60,000 nt of DNA, taken from positions 25,236,001 to 25,296,000 of the forward strand of contig OX485803.1 of the NCBI GenBank assembly GCA_950295325.1, given 5' to 3'. The notes below the pieces were generated by a model. That model had not been told where the DNA came from. It made no database searches and was given only the letters and a program-made list of their open reading frames with translations. This DNA is from Polytrichum commune (Eukaryota > Streptophyta > Polytrichopsida > Polytrichales > Polytrichaceae). Position numbers and translations under genes: made by a program. Every line of letters starts with the position of its first letter. Positions within the stretch are counted from its first letter, which is position 1. Of this stretch, positions 23,901-38,354 are shown piece by piece.

Positions 23901-24714
23901 TTCCATATACTCAAATGTAATTTATATGGCGACTGGTCATTGAAAGGAATCTTTCAATGCGCCGACGCCTGCTTTTTGCGGAAAACTTATACGCGGTAGG
24001 AAAAGTAGAATCATGTAAGTTAAACACGAAAATATGTTTTGTTTCAGTTCGATCGTGAAGGTTGAGGTTGTAACTTCTGTAGTTTATTGTAAAGGTCACA
24101 TGTAGCACTGTCTTTGTACATCAAGCTCGCGAGTAATGTACTTCCTGGTAGAATAAAGAGTGCCTAAGAAAGAAGGTTCCGAGATTAATCGGCGTGTCGG
24201 TGCTTTCTGTCACTCTTGCATGTTGAAGAGAAAATATGAGAGCTATGAATTTCGCAGCAAATATATCACTTCGGTAATTCTGGTAGGATTGTTGCACCTG
24301 CCACAAATGAGAGAAATGACATACTCTACAAATTAGAGAGGAGAAAATGCTTCCTGTACGAAACATAAGGCCTATACGACATAAGTATATCCACTTTCTT
24401 TTAAAAACGAAATCCTCCGTGTACAAATCTATCCCCGTGGCGGACACAAAATCACATATGACCTATTCGGCGGAGATGTGACAGCGGGCTGCCGTAAGCG
24501 CTGTCTTGTTGTCCTACCTGTGATGAAGCTGCACTTCATTCTTGAAAATTTGCCGTCCTCAGAACGGTCTCTGCGTTCACTCCCCTCGGGCTGGCAGAAT
24601 CTTTGAAAGCCATCAACAGTTCGTAACTTGCAGGCAGAATTTCAACCACAGCCTAGCTTGAAACAGACTTATCGGCAACTGCTCTGCGTCCATTCTCCGT
24701 CCATGGCACATACC

Positions 24715-24965
24715 TACTACAGTGGAAGCGCCTATTCCGATGAAGGGTCCGTCCCATCGGCAATCTGTAGGCTACAAGAATTTCTACCAGGTTGGGACCA
24801 ATAGTGGCATGACACATGTCTTGGTTTTGAGTCTTAAAGTGAGGAGGAATAGTAGTTATGGCAAACACTAGACAATGGTAATAAGCTTGGGCCAACTTTT
24901 GGTTTAAAAAGTTCACAAAAATTTCAATGCAAGGAATAAATTGCTGAAAATTTATGCAATAATCC
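24715..24965 (+). repeat. Dispersed repeat family R250, copy 1
   Basis: It shares CCATGACACATG..(C/T)T(C/T)GTTTTGAGT, then AAA.TGAGGAGGAAT, TAGTTATGGCAAAC and CTAGACA.TGGTAATA with 30720-30975. The reverse complement of the same series is found at 51390-51690 and 55130-55410. No protein signal. Confidence 0.6.
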
Positions 24966-27481
24966 TTATGATTTATATTCCTACACGGTGAGAATTTGCC
25001 CCGCTTTATGAAGTAGACATGCCCATTGCTTAAGCGATTGATTGTGGGCGTTATTCCTCTATATATCCAATGGCATACATTATCCTCCCTCCTACCAGCC
25101 TTTTTGGGGAGTTTGACTCCACAACTTCTGCCCATCCGCGAAGAATTATGTTGCCCAATTCATGACCCCAGTGTAAGGTTGTGGCATCCATGGCTGACCA
25201 TGTCCATTTATATGCTCACAAGGATACTTGTAATGTCAATATGGATGAATGAAATAAAGTTATATGTGGTGGTGGCTTGTGATTGGCTACCCTCAAAAGA
25301 GTTTTGACAACTGCCATAGCCAAGAAATAGCAATTAGATGAGTGGTTATGGGTTGACCTATGAATTTGACTTTGTGTTCCCCTAAACTTTACCACTTCAA
25401 ATTTGTAACAATTTCCATGTTCGTTAATCAAAAAAGAAATTGCATTCTCTTTAGAATTTGTTTCTCTTCAAGAAAAATAATCCCCAATTACTACTCCTTC
25501 TAAGCATATGTAAGCTATCTTATTTTATCGGTTATAAATGCCTCAACCTTATGACAACACTTTACTCACTTTATGACTCTCATGATCACTTCCACCAAAT
25601 GATTTTGGGGCAAACAAGGGGACCTAATTATGACGTGCGGAGAGCTGACTAATCTTGTCTTGATTATTGTCTTATCCTGTTAGGATATGTCATCACTATA
25701 CAGGTAAGGTTAAGTTATGTAATGACAACATACATCCCTTGTTAGGGTCCCGGTAATCAAGTATATTACTCATTCTTCATATCTCATCCTTCCCCAAAAG
25801 AGGCTTGTCAGAAGAGTTTCACCTTTTTGGTATTATGTAGACTATACATAAGAATACATAATGTTATAAAGACTGAATTGATATAATTTCAACTGATCTA
25901 GTTAACTCATAACCAATAGAGAAGTCCTTTGTTTGTTGTTTACTGAAGTAGTCACCCCATCCTGTGAAATGGTTGTATATATACTCCGAATAGGAAGTTG
26001 AATACCCTCATAGGTTAATACTCCCCATCATATTTCAAGTATGGAGATATATATGTATACATATCAATGTATAAATTTCTCATAGTTCCCAAATATTTTC
26101 AGAGAGCACTGGTTAGTCGAGAATCAGTACGATTCCAACTATTATTGCAAACTCCATATAAATAGTGTAGACATCTGTACATAAACAGTGGTCTAAATTA
26201 CTCAGCATATAGTTTGGTCAGCACTTAATGAGGAGCCGAATTACTCATTTCTTAATATATGGCAGGTAAGTAGATATATAGATATATATCTTGATTACTA
26301 GGGAATCAATTTGATTTCAGCCACTTCAGTCCACTGTGGTCAGTAATGTGAACTTAATACATATTAAGTAATCCGACCTGCCCATCTCACCATCTGGTCA
26401 TCAATGAACATAAACTAACAGACAGCATACCAACATATAAGTATTTTTCCACTTGCACCAGAATCTTGATACCAAATCCTTTCAGGGTGCACATTTTAAG
26501 CCAGTCAGAACCATGTAGCTTCAAGAGAGTATATCTGAGTATAATATGTATGACCGGTCACAGAGTTCTCTTAACTCCGTTTCTTTATTTTGTATAGGAA
26601 ATCAAGAATTACTGATTTTATTTAGTTTACCATATACAATGGTGTGATAGAACTCATAATCGTATTCTTGATATCTTTATTGTATTCCTCAATTGCTTCA
26701 TATAGAGCATAAGTTGAGGAACTACTAGAGAATGTAGTATTTAAAGAAAGTATGGTGTAAAAACAAGAAGTACTCCAAATCAATTTCAAGAGCATGAAAT
26801 CTTTTAGAAATTGAGATGAGTGACCGGATCTTCGGAAGGCGTATACCGCTTGTAGAAGAGGTCCTCACCTGTGCCCATGCTCCCCACAATTACAAGAAAA
26901 GTTAGTAGAGCGTACAACAGGTGTAAACGGACCTTCTTACTTGTTATCAATGTCAACAAGTTTCAACTCCTTCCTTAGATGTAGGAGGATTTACACCAAC
27001 TTTACAATTCTCAAAATCATACATATAGTACTTAGAAAGTAAAATGTCATAAGCACAATTTGTGTTACTCTCATATTGTATGTGCTATGTAAGTTTTTTA
27101 GAATTCAAGATCATCTTGCCACCTTGAACTCGTCAGAAGCAGAAGCATTGCCTGTCTTGTCCATCTTGAGGTTAGTACTGTGGTAATCAGATGTTACTGC
27201 AGTAAATTCTGTGAGCTCAGCAGTCTCTGTGCACGGAACTTGGTTACAGATCTACAGGTGAAGGATAACACTACTGTAGTGTTCTGTATAGCTATCCTGC
27301 AGAGTAGGTGTATGCAGAGAACAGTAGCTGTGACTTCGGATACAGAGTGACTGCTACAGAGTGAGGCTTAAACTGGTGCTTTGCCGCACTCTGGATCGTG
27401 TATAAATATCACTTTCTGCCTGCATATTTTCCGGGCAGCCCGTGATTGAGACCAGGAAATTCAAGAAGATCAAGAAAACAG

Positions 27482-27517
<36 letters not shown>

Positions 27518-28835
27518 TGGTGAATTTTGTATGGAGGGTTTTCTTGGAGTCCATGGAGTTTGAATGGCTCCCCTCAACCCTACCACAATCTATTTTTGCC
27601 AGTCCCAAATTATTTAGGTGTTTGCCCAAGAAAGCGACCTGGCTCATGGAGAGTTTTATGCAGCTTAGGCCAAAGATCATAATTCAAATTTTTAGCATGC
27701 CCTCCCACCATGTGCGGCCTTCCCATTGGATGACCATAAATTGGGGGCATGCTCACACATTACACATGCCTTATAAGCATGCCCTAAGTTAGACCGTCCT
27801 CTTGGTGGTAGGTTTTGGCCCCAGGGGCAGCCCACGGACCCCCCCCCCCCCCCTATACACAAAAAAATACCCCAACCCCCAATTACATCGGTTAAATATT
27901 CTAGATGGCCCCAAGAAAACTTCATGTCATCACATTTTAGTGCAGTTGACGCTTAGGAGTTAAGGATGGCACATAATTTAATGACTATTGTTTCAAGTTG
28001 GAGGGTCAAATGATTTCAATTTCTTAAGGATTTGGTGTTGTTGGATGGCCCGGGGGCTTGGCATCATTGTGGAGGTGTGAACATATTATGTATGTTAAGT
28101 GTTAGTAGTGTGTTGTACATGCGTTATGAACTCGAGGCAAGCGAGTTAAATTTGGTAACTTATCTTAAGTGGTGTATGGTTATGTACGGATCTACGAATG
28201 AATAAGATAAAGACATGTGTCGAAAGGAGATTAAACTGCATGTTCAATTTTGTTTAAAAAAATAGATTAATTTCAATAATCAACACAAATTATGGAAACC
28301 TACAAGATCATTTGCTAAGAAAGTGATGATGATGAATAAAAAATTCATATGAGCCCCAAATGTTACGAGGAACATGGCTAAGGATTCGATTCGAATGTGC
28401 TAATCATCTCACACTAAGTGCGCATATAGTAGCCTAGGAGAAGTCGGCTTCGAGAAGGTTTAAAAACTTGTCGGATGTAGGCCTACGTAGTACGTTATTA
28501 AGCATTCTTATTGTGGATTTGTGCCACAATGCAGCCTGTGAGAGATGAGGACAGATTAGACTGTTCTTTGCAGTGATGCCAGTGAGTCACTTCTAAGTTC
28601 TGGATGAGATAAGTGACACCTCCCCTCATATCACTGACCATTTATCGCTCAAAATCTTATGCATTTTTGTGTGAATGGGGACATTATATATATATATATA
28701 TATTCCATCTATTGGGTGGATGATGTTGTTGAAATCTTCCCAATTTGGAAAGTGCTCGCTCTTTTTTGGATGAACAAATGCATTTCATCCCTCTCTTTTA
28801 AATTTTTTCATCAATAGTATGGATGTAAATAGCTA
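24966..28835. other. Gene-poor AT-rich interval
   Basis: No gene, exon series or clear transposon boundary was recognised here. Simple sequences present are a (GA)n run at about 27488-27513, a C-homopolymer at about 27839-27853 and a (TA)n run at about 28685-28703. Short open frames show no conserved features. Confidence 0.5.
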
Positions 28836-29468
28836 CATTAATCTCCCGCTTGAGTACGCACCCATTTAAGTGCGCAATTTTTTTGACAAAGATCAGGGTT
28901 CATACTTTATTGTTTGAACATGTCATGCAGAGTCATTTGCCGTGAATGCATGAATTTTTTTACACTCGATATTCATTGTCAATTTGTTAACGTTTCACTG
29001 AAACGTCTCAAACGATCGTCACAATTCATCATACATATGTCTAGCTTCCGTTTGAACATCGGAGCAAAGCCATTGGTCGTCGATGTTAAGGACACTAGAG
29101 CTTCAAAGCCTTTGAAGTCGGTAGCACTTTCAGATTCAACAAATGTCTCAATAGGCTGGATTTTGTCATCGATAGGTGGTTCTTCTTCACTTCGCATTTG
29201 TTTCCATAACTTTCCAGATGGCACCTTCACCGACTTCATACTCCCGCCCCGACACCCACTTGCTCGGCACATTTGGCTTGCTCAACTTTGCAATGGTTTC
29301 ACATCGTTGGGCTTCAGTCAAGTGGGTTGCCTCAAGTTTCATCCGTTTCCTGTTGCGATTCATCGAATCAGATGGTCTAGAAAGTGATTTGAGTAAAGTA
29401 CACACCTACCAACTAAGTGCGCACCAACAACTCTGGTTCAAAGTGTGTACTGAAGCGGGAGATTCCTG
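28836..29468 (-). mobile_element. Pogo/Tigger-like deletion derivative, copy B
   Basis: The termini CATTAATCTCCCGCTTGAG and CAGGAATCTCCCGCTTCAG (right, complement) are inverted repeats, with TA on both sides (28834-28835 and 29469-29470). On the minus strand the remnant encodes a basic start (RKRMK), then LTEAQRCETIAKLSK and GREYEVGEGAIWKVME. This is the psq/CENP-B-like helix-turn-helix expected at the N-terminus of pogo transposases. A C-terminal coiled segment (DDRLRRFSETL) follows in another frame. The DDE catalytic domain is absent. Copy A at 214-1140 is a sister with a different internal deletion. Confidence 0.8.
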
Positions 29469-29589
29469 TACTTCTCTCTTGGGTAGATTAATTGCATACC
29501 GCACTCCCAATGAGCAATGAAGAAAATAAAACTCCTTGTTCCAGTCCCATTTGAACGCAGATTGCTTCATGATATATGTGAGTGATACC

Positions 29590-29830
29590 CATGTAAGGTA
29601 GATGGGTCTTAAATGGTTACTTTTGTCCAACCAGTCCACTTTCTCCTAGGGTACAAGACACACAATTGGTACGAGATAGTTAGCAATTTCAAATCAAGGT
29701 TGTAGTTCCTTGTAAATTTTGGAACTCCTATGACTATCTTATTTACTATCAAAGTGAAAATCTTTGTGCTCATTAAATGGTCATATAAAACCCCCTCCCC
29801 CCGTGCCCCCATGCTGCATTATGTTGACTA
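29590..29830 (+). repeat. Dispersed repeat family R280
   Basis: It runs from GGTCTTAAATGGTTACTTT through TTACTATCAAAGTGAAAATC to GGTCATATAAAACCCCCTCC. Same family as 14120-14350, 39045-39240 and 40430-40665 (inverted). Confidence 0.6.
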
Positions 29831-30191
29831 TTGAGCAGAAAATGATTATCAAAATCAAACAAATAGTTCAATCTCTTTCAAGCTCGTGTTTTTTTTGGAA
29901 TCGTTCCAATCCACATCTAACTGATACCACTAAAATATAAGTGTCCGATTAAGACTAGTAAGTGAATTAGGCACACCTACCTTATATAATATATCCCTCT
30001 CCTTGTCCCATAAAAACCCACTTCAAGACAATCACCAATTCATTCCTTGGCACACACGATCAATCAGAGTTTAACCCTACGAAGCATGAGCGAGGGGTAA
30101 ATATGTGTATCAAAATAACGTTCCCAAGGGTATATTGAGAATTGGCACATTAGGGTGTGGTGAGGCACCACCTATACAATAAAAGAAACTA

Positions 30192-30573
30192 CACTAAATA
30201 TGATATTGAGTGTCACCAATTGTAATTGTCTTGCTCAATACTAATTGTAAACTGCGGTGTAGTGTCTCCAACACTAAATGTTAACCTAACAGTATTTGTC
30301 ATTCCTTGTAAAAAAATTTGGGCATTATAGATTTTACAGTGTTGCCACTTACTAACTGATTTCTCATCCAAATCTCAATCATCCATGATAATATTTCATC
30401 ACAAACTTGGTAGGATGAAAATCATAGCAAACTTTGTTTCAGTAATTGGCATTTGGATGAACTGAAAGTAAGTTGGGATTATAGTATTTGTAAACTTGTT
30501 CATGGAAAGTGTCACTAAAAAAGTTACTGCACTGACATAAAATGCCCTATGACACTAAATATCATGTTTAGCG
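30192..30573. mobile_element. TA-flanked MITE, family 2, inverted copy
   Basis: It begins CACTAAATATGATATTGAG after TA (30190-30191) and ends TATCATGTTTAGCG before TA (30574-30575). The left half is the reverse complement of the right half of the copy at 3609-3981, including AATTGTC or AAGTGTC..TTGCTCAATACTAATTGT. Non-coding. Confidence 0.75.
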
Positions 30574-30719
30574 TACTTTTGGTCCTTCATAGTGATTGTC
30601 CAAATAAAAGCTTTGAAAATCATCATAATCACAAATCTCATGCCCATGCTTTTCTTATATGATTTTAGAATAAATGTCATGACATTGTGACTTGACTTTA
30701 GTGGATGGTGAGTCTATAG

Positions 30720-30975
30720 TGAAGGCGCTTATTCATGATTAGGATCCCATCAACAATCTATAGGGTACCGCAAATTAACTAGGCTGGGACAAAATTTCGA
30801 TTAGGCCGGACGTAATAGTGCCATGACACATGCCCTCGTTTTGAGTGCTAAAATGAGGAGGAATGAATGTTGAAAACGAATAGTTATGGCAAACTCTAGA
30901 CATTGGTAATATATTCTGGTCAACTTTTGGCTTCAAAAGTTCATAGTAATTTCAATTCAAGAAATAAAATCTTCA
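30720..30975 (+). repeat. Dispersed repeat family R250, copy 2
   Basis: It shares the CCATGACACATG, TGAGGAGGAAT and TAGTTATGGCAAAC series with 24715-24965. Related inverted copies lie at 51390-51690 and 55130-55410. Confidence 0.6.
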
Positions 30976-31284
30976 CACGGATCTTACCAATGTCGGGATT
31001 AATGGTCGAGAGGTCTCATGGATTCCAAAAACAACTCAAGGCATTGTGCCTCTTCCGACGACTAAAGACCCAACTTAGAATTTGTTCATTAGATTGTCCG
31101 GTATTAGTATAGGGTGTGTTGATTGCATTCCGAGAGAGGGAAGATTGATCCAGCTTAGGGTATGCTAGATTGGACAGCTTTGCTGTTTCAAAATCTTAGC
31201 AACCGTCTCAGAAGCCATGTTGCTCTTCTTCTTCTTCTTCTTATTATTATTATTTTAGGGGGGGGGGGGGGGAAGGGGAGTGTT

Positions 31285-31524
31285 ACACATGTAACGCTAA
31301 GTGGTTTGAGATGACCCTAAACTACTGGATGACAGTGGAGAGGTATCCATATCCGAACGGAGGGGTTGGTGGTTCTATTCCCGGCTGTGAAATCTTCTCT
31401 CTACTTGACGGAAAAATCAAGAGCCCACCCATCGCAAGGTAAGCAGTAAACCCCACCCTGCATCAAGGAGATCCTTGAGCATGGTAGGGCCAATGGGCTC
31501 AAATTCACTTCGAATTGTTCAACG

Positions 31525-31559
<35 letters not shown>

Positions 31560-31560
31560 C
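31285..31560 (+). mobile_element. Possible tRNA-derived SINE
   Basis: An A-box-like stretch (TAACGCTAAGTGGTT, 31291-31305) is followed about 65 bp later by GGTTCTATTCCC, a good B-box match. A non-tRNA body then ends in a (TTA)n run at 31528-31557. A tRNA-like head, an unrelated body and a simple-repeat tail is SINE architecture. A G-homopolymer precedes it at 31259-31272. No second copy was seen in this window, and target duplications were not identified. Confidence 0.4.
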
Positions 31561-31719
31561 CCGTTGTAAATACACCACTTGCATGTGAATTGAATCAATA
31601 TAATAGGCTAATGGTCTGACAAAGGAGGTTAGACGTTGGGGCCACCATTGCTTGTGTCTACGCTTGTTCACCATTTCTCACCATAGCTAGACGTATTTAT
31701 GGCCTCTAGGGTTGGGCAC

Positions 31720-32345
31720 ACGTCTTGGGCTTTCATAGCCCGGGTGACCTTTGGAGATTGTGGGTCGAAACAATTAACAAATAAAAAATTGAACGTGATA
31801 GTAAAACCTTGCAGTGCAACACATATTGTTACCGTTTGGTGAAACGTTGGTAGTGTGTTCACTACATTGGGGTAAAACGGAGGCACCGTTTTTGCTATGT
31901 TTTTGCAACATGCGCGGTGGTTTGCCTTGGCTATAGCATGGATTTAGCTGCACATTACTGCCACCCAGCTGGTTGTCCGGTCTCCCAAGATGCTGCCTAC
32001 AGTTGAAGTGGCCCATTTTGGGCGATGTGCCCAACCCAGGTGGCCCTTGAAGACCTGGACTGCAACAATAAGTAGTAAAAAATTGAACGCGACGATAAAC
32101 TTATAAAATAAAAAACATTCAAAAACCTTTGAATCAAAACACAAACAAATGTATTTATTGCGTTGGGGTAAAATGCAGACTGTGTTTTTATTGCATCCTA
32201 TATCTTGCGTGGTGACTTGCCTTGATGATTGCTGCTTTTAAACTTTTCAATACAACTACTCACCTGACTGCCTTGCCTTGCCTTGCCTTTCAGTTGCTTA
32301 AAATAATTGCGAGGCAACAAAGTTGGCCCGAACTATGTGCCCAAC
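31720..32345. repeat. Local tandem duplication upstream of WDR5
   Basis: Two diverged copies of about 300 bp (roughly 31720-32020 and 32025-32345). Both contain the series GTG(G)CC(C)TT..AGA, AATTGAACG.GA..GTAAA or ATAAA, TTGGGGTAAAA, TTGCAAC or TTGCATC, GCG.GGT(G)..TTGCCTTG and GGCC/CCAACC blocks. Non-coding. Confidence 0.6.
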
Positions 32346-32391
32346 CCATTTATTGCTGCTCCTCGTCTTACTATCTCTGATTAGCGATTGG

Positions 32392-32605
32392 GGAGATTTT
32401 TGAACATAATCAGTTGAGATCCTAGTGTTTGCAAGTCCAACCGGTTCCATGTTCACATCCTCCAGGTTTTCCTTTATTAATTGGGAGAATATTCCATAAA
32501 TTCCTCTAAAATGATCGGTATTTTTCCTGAAGTCTTGAACTTCAACCGGTTATTTCTCAAACTCAACCGGTTCATATGTAACTAACTGCCGGTTCTCCCC
32601 GATCA
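32392..32605 (+). repeat. AACCGGTT-rich dispersed repeat, fullest copy
   Basis: It runs from GGGAGATTTTTGAACATAATC through TCCAACCGGTT, AATATTCCATA and CTTGAACTTCAACCGGTTAT to GCCGGTTCTCCCCGA. The first half is the same sequence as the unit of the 140-bp tandem array at 41974-42970. Other copies lie at 20975, 41640, 44665 and 50360. The GGGAGA and TCTCCC ends are weakly inverted. Confidence 0.6.
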
Positions 32606-33034
32606 TAGGTCTCTGATAGGTTCGTCTGGGCGTAGCTGCGTGCTGATTGGCTGGACCATGTTTTATGTTGGTGCCGGTTCTCAGTGTCACATCGTCCCGT
32701 CGCAACAGTGGATGATAATATGGGCCGTGGGGTTCATCTACGATATCATTCATCCATCCCTTGTCCTCGCATGCGGTCTCTTCAGCGTCCCCGTCGGTGT
32801 CGAAGCCCATAAATTAGGTCGAGCTTATACGATGAGAGCTCCGGCTTCGGAGAACAGCAAACCGATGTTCCAGCCGTAGACGATGAGGAGGTTTATCGGT
32901 TCATTGTACGTGTTGATGATGTAGTGGAGCATTCTTCGCAGCCGTACGTGTAGTGGTCTATTATTTTTTCTCGCAGGTTTTGATGCATTCTTGCGGCAGT
33001 TGGAGAGGTTGAATGTAAAGGGAGCAAGAAGTAG

Positions 33035-35799
<2,765 letters not shown>

Positions 35800-37230
35800 A
35801 GCACTAGGATACAGGTTTTTGTATCATATCTGGCAATGACCATTTCCTGTGTGCTTAAACAGCTACAGAGTTGTCATCTCTGAAAGGTGTTTCTATGTCC
35901 TGCCTACTAGTATCATCTCTGGGCCTGCACAGAATCGGTGTTAACCTCAATTGAGATATTGCAAAGGGGGGGGGGGGGTGGGGGGTAAATTCAGAGCAAG
36001 AATGTTGTGCCATGCATCAGGTGTACAAATTGACTTCAGACTTATTCAAGACCAGCGACACCCTTGGAAGTGCAGTTTCTATCAGCTATTTCCATTCAAG
36101 AGAATATTCTCCATACTACCTCCATAGACTTCATTTATAGCCCCTTCACTGGACCATTCATAGTTTGCCTTTCATCGGAAGTCTCACTTTACATAGTCCG
36201 ACAGTAATAGTCAATTAGTGTACGCCCTGCAAAAACGTTGGGGAACTTTGCATATGGAAAGATAGAGGCTTGCAGTACTTCTGTTGATTTGCAAATTTTA
36301 ATCTGGTCTGACAGCACATATCTCATTGATGTTGCTGGAAGTAGGGGAGTATAGAGGCAGCACATACCACTCAATTTTGAGTCAAGGGTAGAATCCTGCT
36401 TGGACAGCAATTTTCGTGTTAGTGTGATGCACCATGAGGTGATGCAATGTAGATAGGTTGATTTCTGCAGCGCTCTCCCTGGCTGAGCACTAAATGGATG
36501 AGAAACTTGTACCAATTCAAATGTTAGTCACTTATGTCTCTCTTGCTTTTGTTTTGTTTGTGTGTGTATGTCAAATATCTCATATGTTTGTAAGCTGTCA
36601 ATGTAGGCATTTCAGTTTCTTGAAATATGTTTACAGGATGTTGGAGGATTTAGGGGTTGGAAAGTCACACCAACAGGGCCAACTTAATCACGTTGGTTGC
36701 TTTCAGCACTTCCGATTTTGCTTGTGGCCATTGTGCTGGAAACTTCTTTTTCCTAAGCATTATAGGCATCCACAAATGCAGAAATGATGATACGAAGGAC
36801 CTCTGCTTCTTGTGGATGGATAAGCAGGCAGTTCTGAACACAGCCCTTGTTAAGACCCGTCAGTTACTAAGAGATTGATGAGGTTTGACAATTGAGATTT
36901 ACTAACGATGATGCAAAGAGTTGGAAGTATAGAAGATTTGGAATGTAGCCTGTTCCTTCTTGATGTACTAAAACTGCTGCGAAACCGACTCCTCCTGGGA
37001 GGTGTTGAGACAGGTCTTATATAGGGTAATGGTCACAATCTCTCCGGGTTACCATTCTGCCCATGGATGGAAGAGGCAAGATTGTGGTAGTCTGATCTTG
37101 GTGGATGAATCGGTTAAAAGGGTTCATGCTCATCGTGAAAGCCATGCTGGGTGGGAATTCCGCATTTGCAAGAGGCAGGGGAAAAGTGTCAGATTGCGGG
37201 TTTTCTGCAGTGGCAGGGAAGTAGGCAGTG
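35800..37230 (+). other. Interval between WDR5 and the roadblock gene
   Basis: It should hold the WDR5 3' UTR and the promoter and leader of the next gene. A G-homopolymer tract lies at about 35966-35984. No further exon or RNA gene was recognised. The spacing of 1.4 kb and the shared strand leave room for two separate transcripts. Confidence 0.4.
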
Positions 37231-38354
37231 ATGGCTGAAGCGCCTCCTGCAGAAGGTGAGGCAGTGGTGAAGAAGCCTCCACCCCTGGTGAAACGCAGGG
37301 ATTCGGAAATTGAGAGAGACCGCCAAGGAAGCTTCTCCCGTGTATCTTCCTCACTCCTCAATCTTCACCGCGCGCGCGCGCGTGTGTACTACCCTACTTG
37401 ATTTAACTTCTGGTTTTTTATTCTTGAGTGATGGATCAAGGTTTGTTCGTGCTGGCAGGGTGAGGTCGAAGAAACCATCAAGCGGATAGCATCTCATCGA
37501 GGTTGACCACCATTTCCTTACGCATGGCATGAATCTCTCGATTAGGGTCCTGAATATAATTTATTAGCACTCTTTACCAATCACAACATGCTATGTAGCA
37601 CTTAGAAATCTAGCAATTCATGGCGAGAATTCACTTTGATGTCAGGCACATAAGATAGGTGAATTGATGCATTGTGTTCGCTGAGACTTGTTTTGATTGA
37701 AGGCATCGTCGGGACACTTCTCACGGACAAACATTGCGTGCCCCTGAGAACCTCCATGAACAAGTTTGACACACGACAGGTGTGTGCAAAAAGGGACCGA
37801 TGGTTCATATATATGTACACAATTTTTTGCATGTGTCTTGCATTCTGTACTCGAAGTTAATGCTCAAAAAGAGCGTTCATGACATAACAGGGAGTGATTC
37901 CTAAGTGAGCTCCTTGTCTCTGTTTGAAGAGTAGTTGTATGATACATCGGCAGCAGCATTAGTATGAATGTATCAGCAGGCAGCCTCGAAAAGACCTTCT
38001 GTGTGATGGTTGTATGGGGGAGGGTTGTTTCTCAGTGTGCAGCCTTTATTACGCCATTGGCACAACGAGCCAATATGATTTGCCTCAACCACGACCCCAA
38101 GGTTCGTCCTGCTGTACTCATCGCTTTGCAGACGAAAGGTTTCAGACCCTAATAATAAAGGAGAACACCCATGCAAGGGGTAACGAATATTCTGTAATTG
38201 CCTGAGAGAAGACTCTGAATCTGGTAATTGCAATATGCAGAATCCGCTGACTTTGCTACGGATCCGGACGACTACATCAGAGATCATAGTGACACCTGAC
38301 GACGAGTTCTTCCTCATCGCACTGCAGAGAACATCACATGCTGAAGTCGGTTGA
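37231..38354 (+). CDS. Roadblock/LC7-type dynein light chain (DYNLRB)
   Basis: Five exons, 37231-37383, 37459-37501, 37703-37779, 38036-38101 and 38241-38354, are all GT..AG and in phase, giving 150 aa. The ATG has an in-frame TAG nine bases upstream (37222-37224). From residue 52 the protein follows the whole roadblock fold: EVEETIKRIASHRG, then VPLRTSMNKFDTRQCA, then LAQRANMICLNHDPKNPLTL, then LRIRTTTSEIIVTPDDEF. This matches the animal and algal DYNLRB pattern (EVEETLKR, GIPIKSTM, DPQNDLTFLRIRS, EIMVAPD). The family dimerises and binds dynein intermediate chains in axonemal and cytoplasmic dyneins. Residues 1-51 are an extra Pro-, Arg- and Ser-rich N-terminal extension; the usual length is about 96-105 aa. 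The exon 1 donor lies in a GCGC/GTGT repeat, and only the 37383 end keeps phase. In land plants dynein genes accompany motile sperm, so antheridial expression is expected (inference). Confidence 0.88.
37369..37387. repeat. (CG)n-(TG)n run at the exon 1 splice donor of the roadblock gene
   Basis: Seven CG dinucleotides are followed by a GTGTGT run that supplies three possible GT donors (37382, 37384 and 37386). Length changes here would shift donor choice and frame. Only the donor at 37384 joins in phase with exon 2. Confidence 0.6.

Noticed and set aside
32550-32879. Open frames on both strands upstream of WDR5
   Set aside because: Part of the sequence is the AACCGGTT-family repeat (the TYEPVEFEK reading recurs as TDEPVEFEK at 50376-50406 because the DNA repeat recurs). 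No independent coding evidence.
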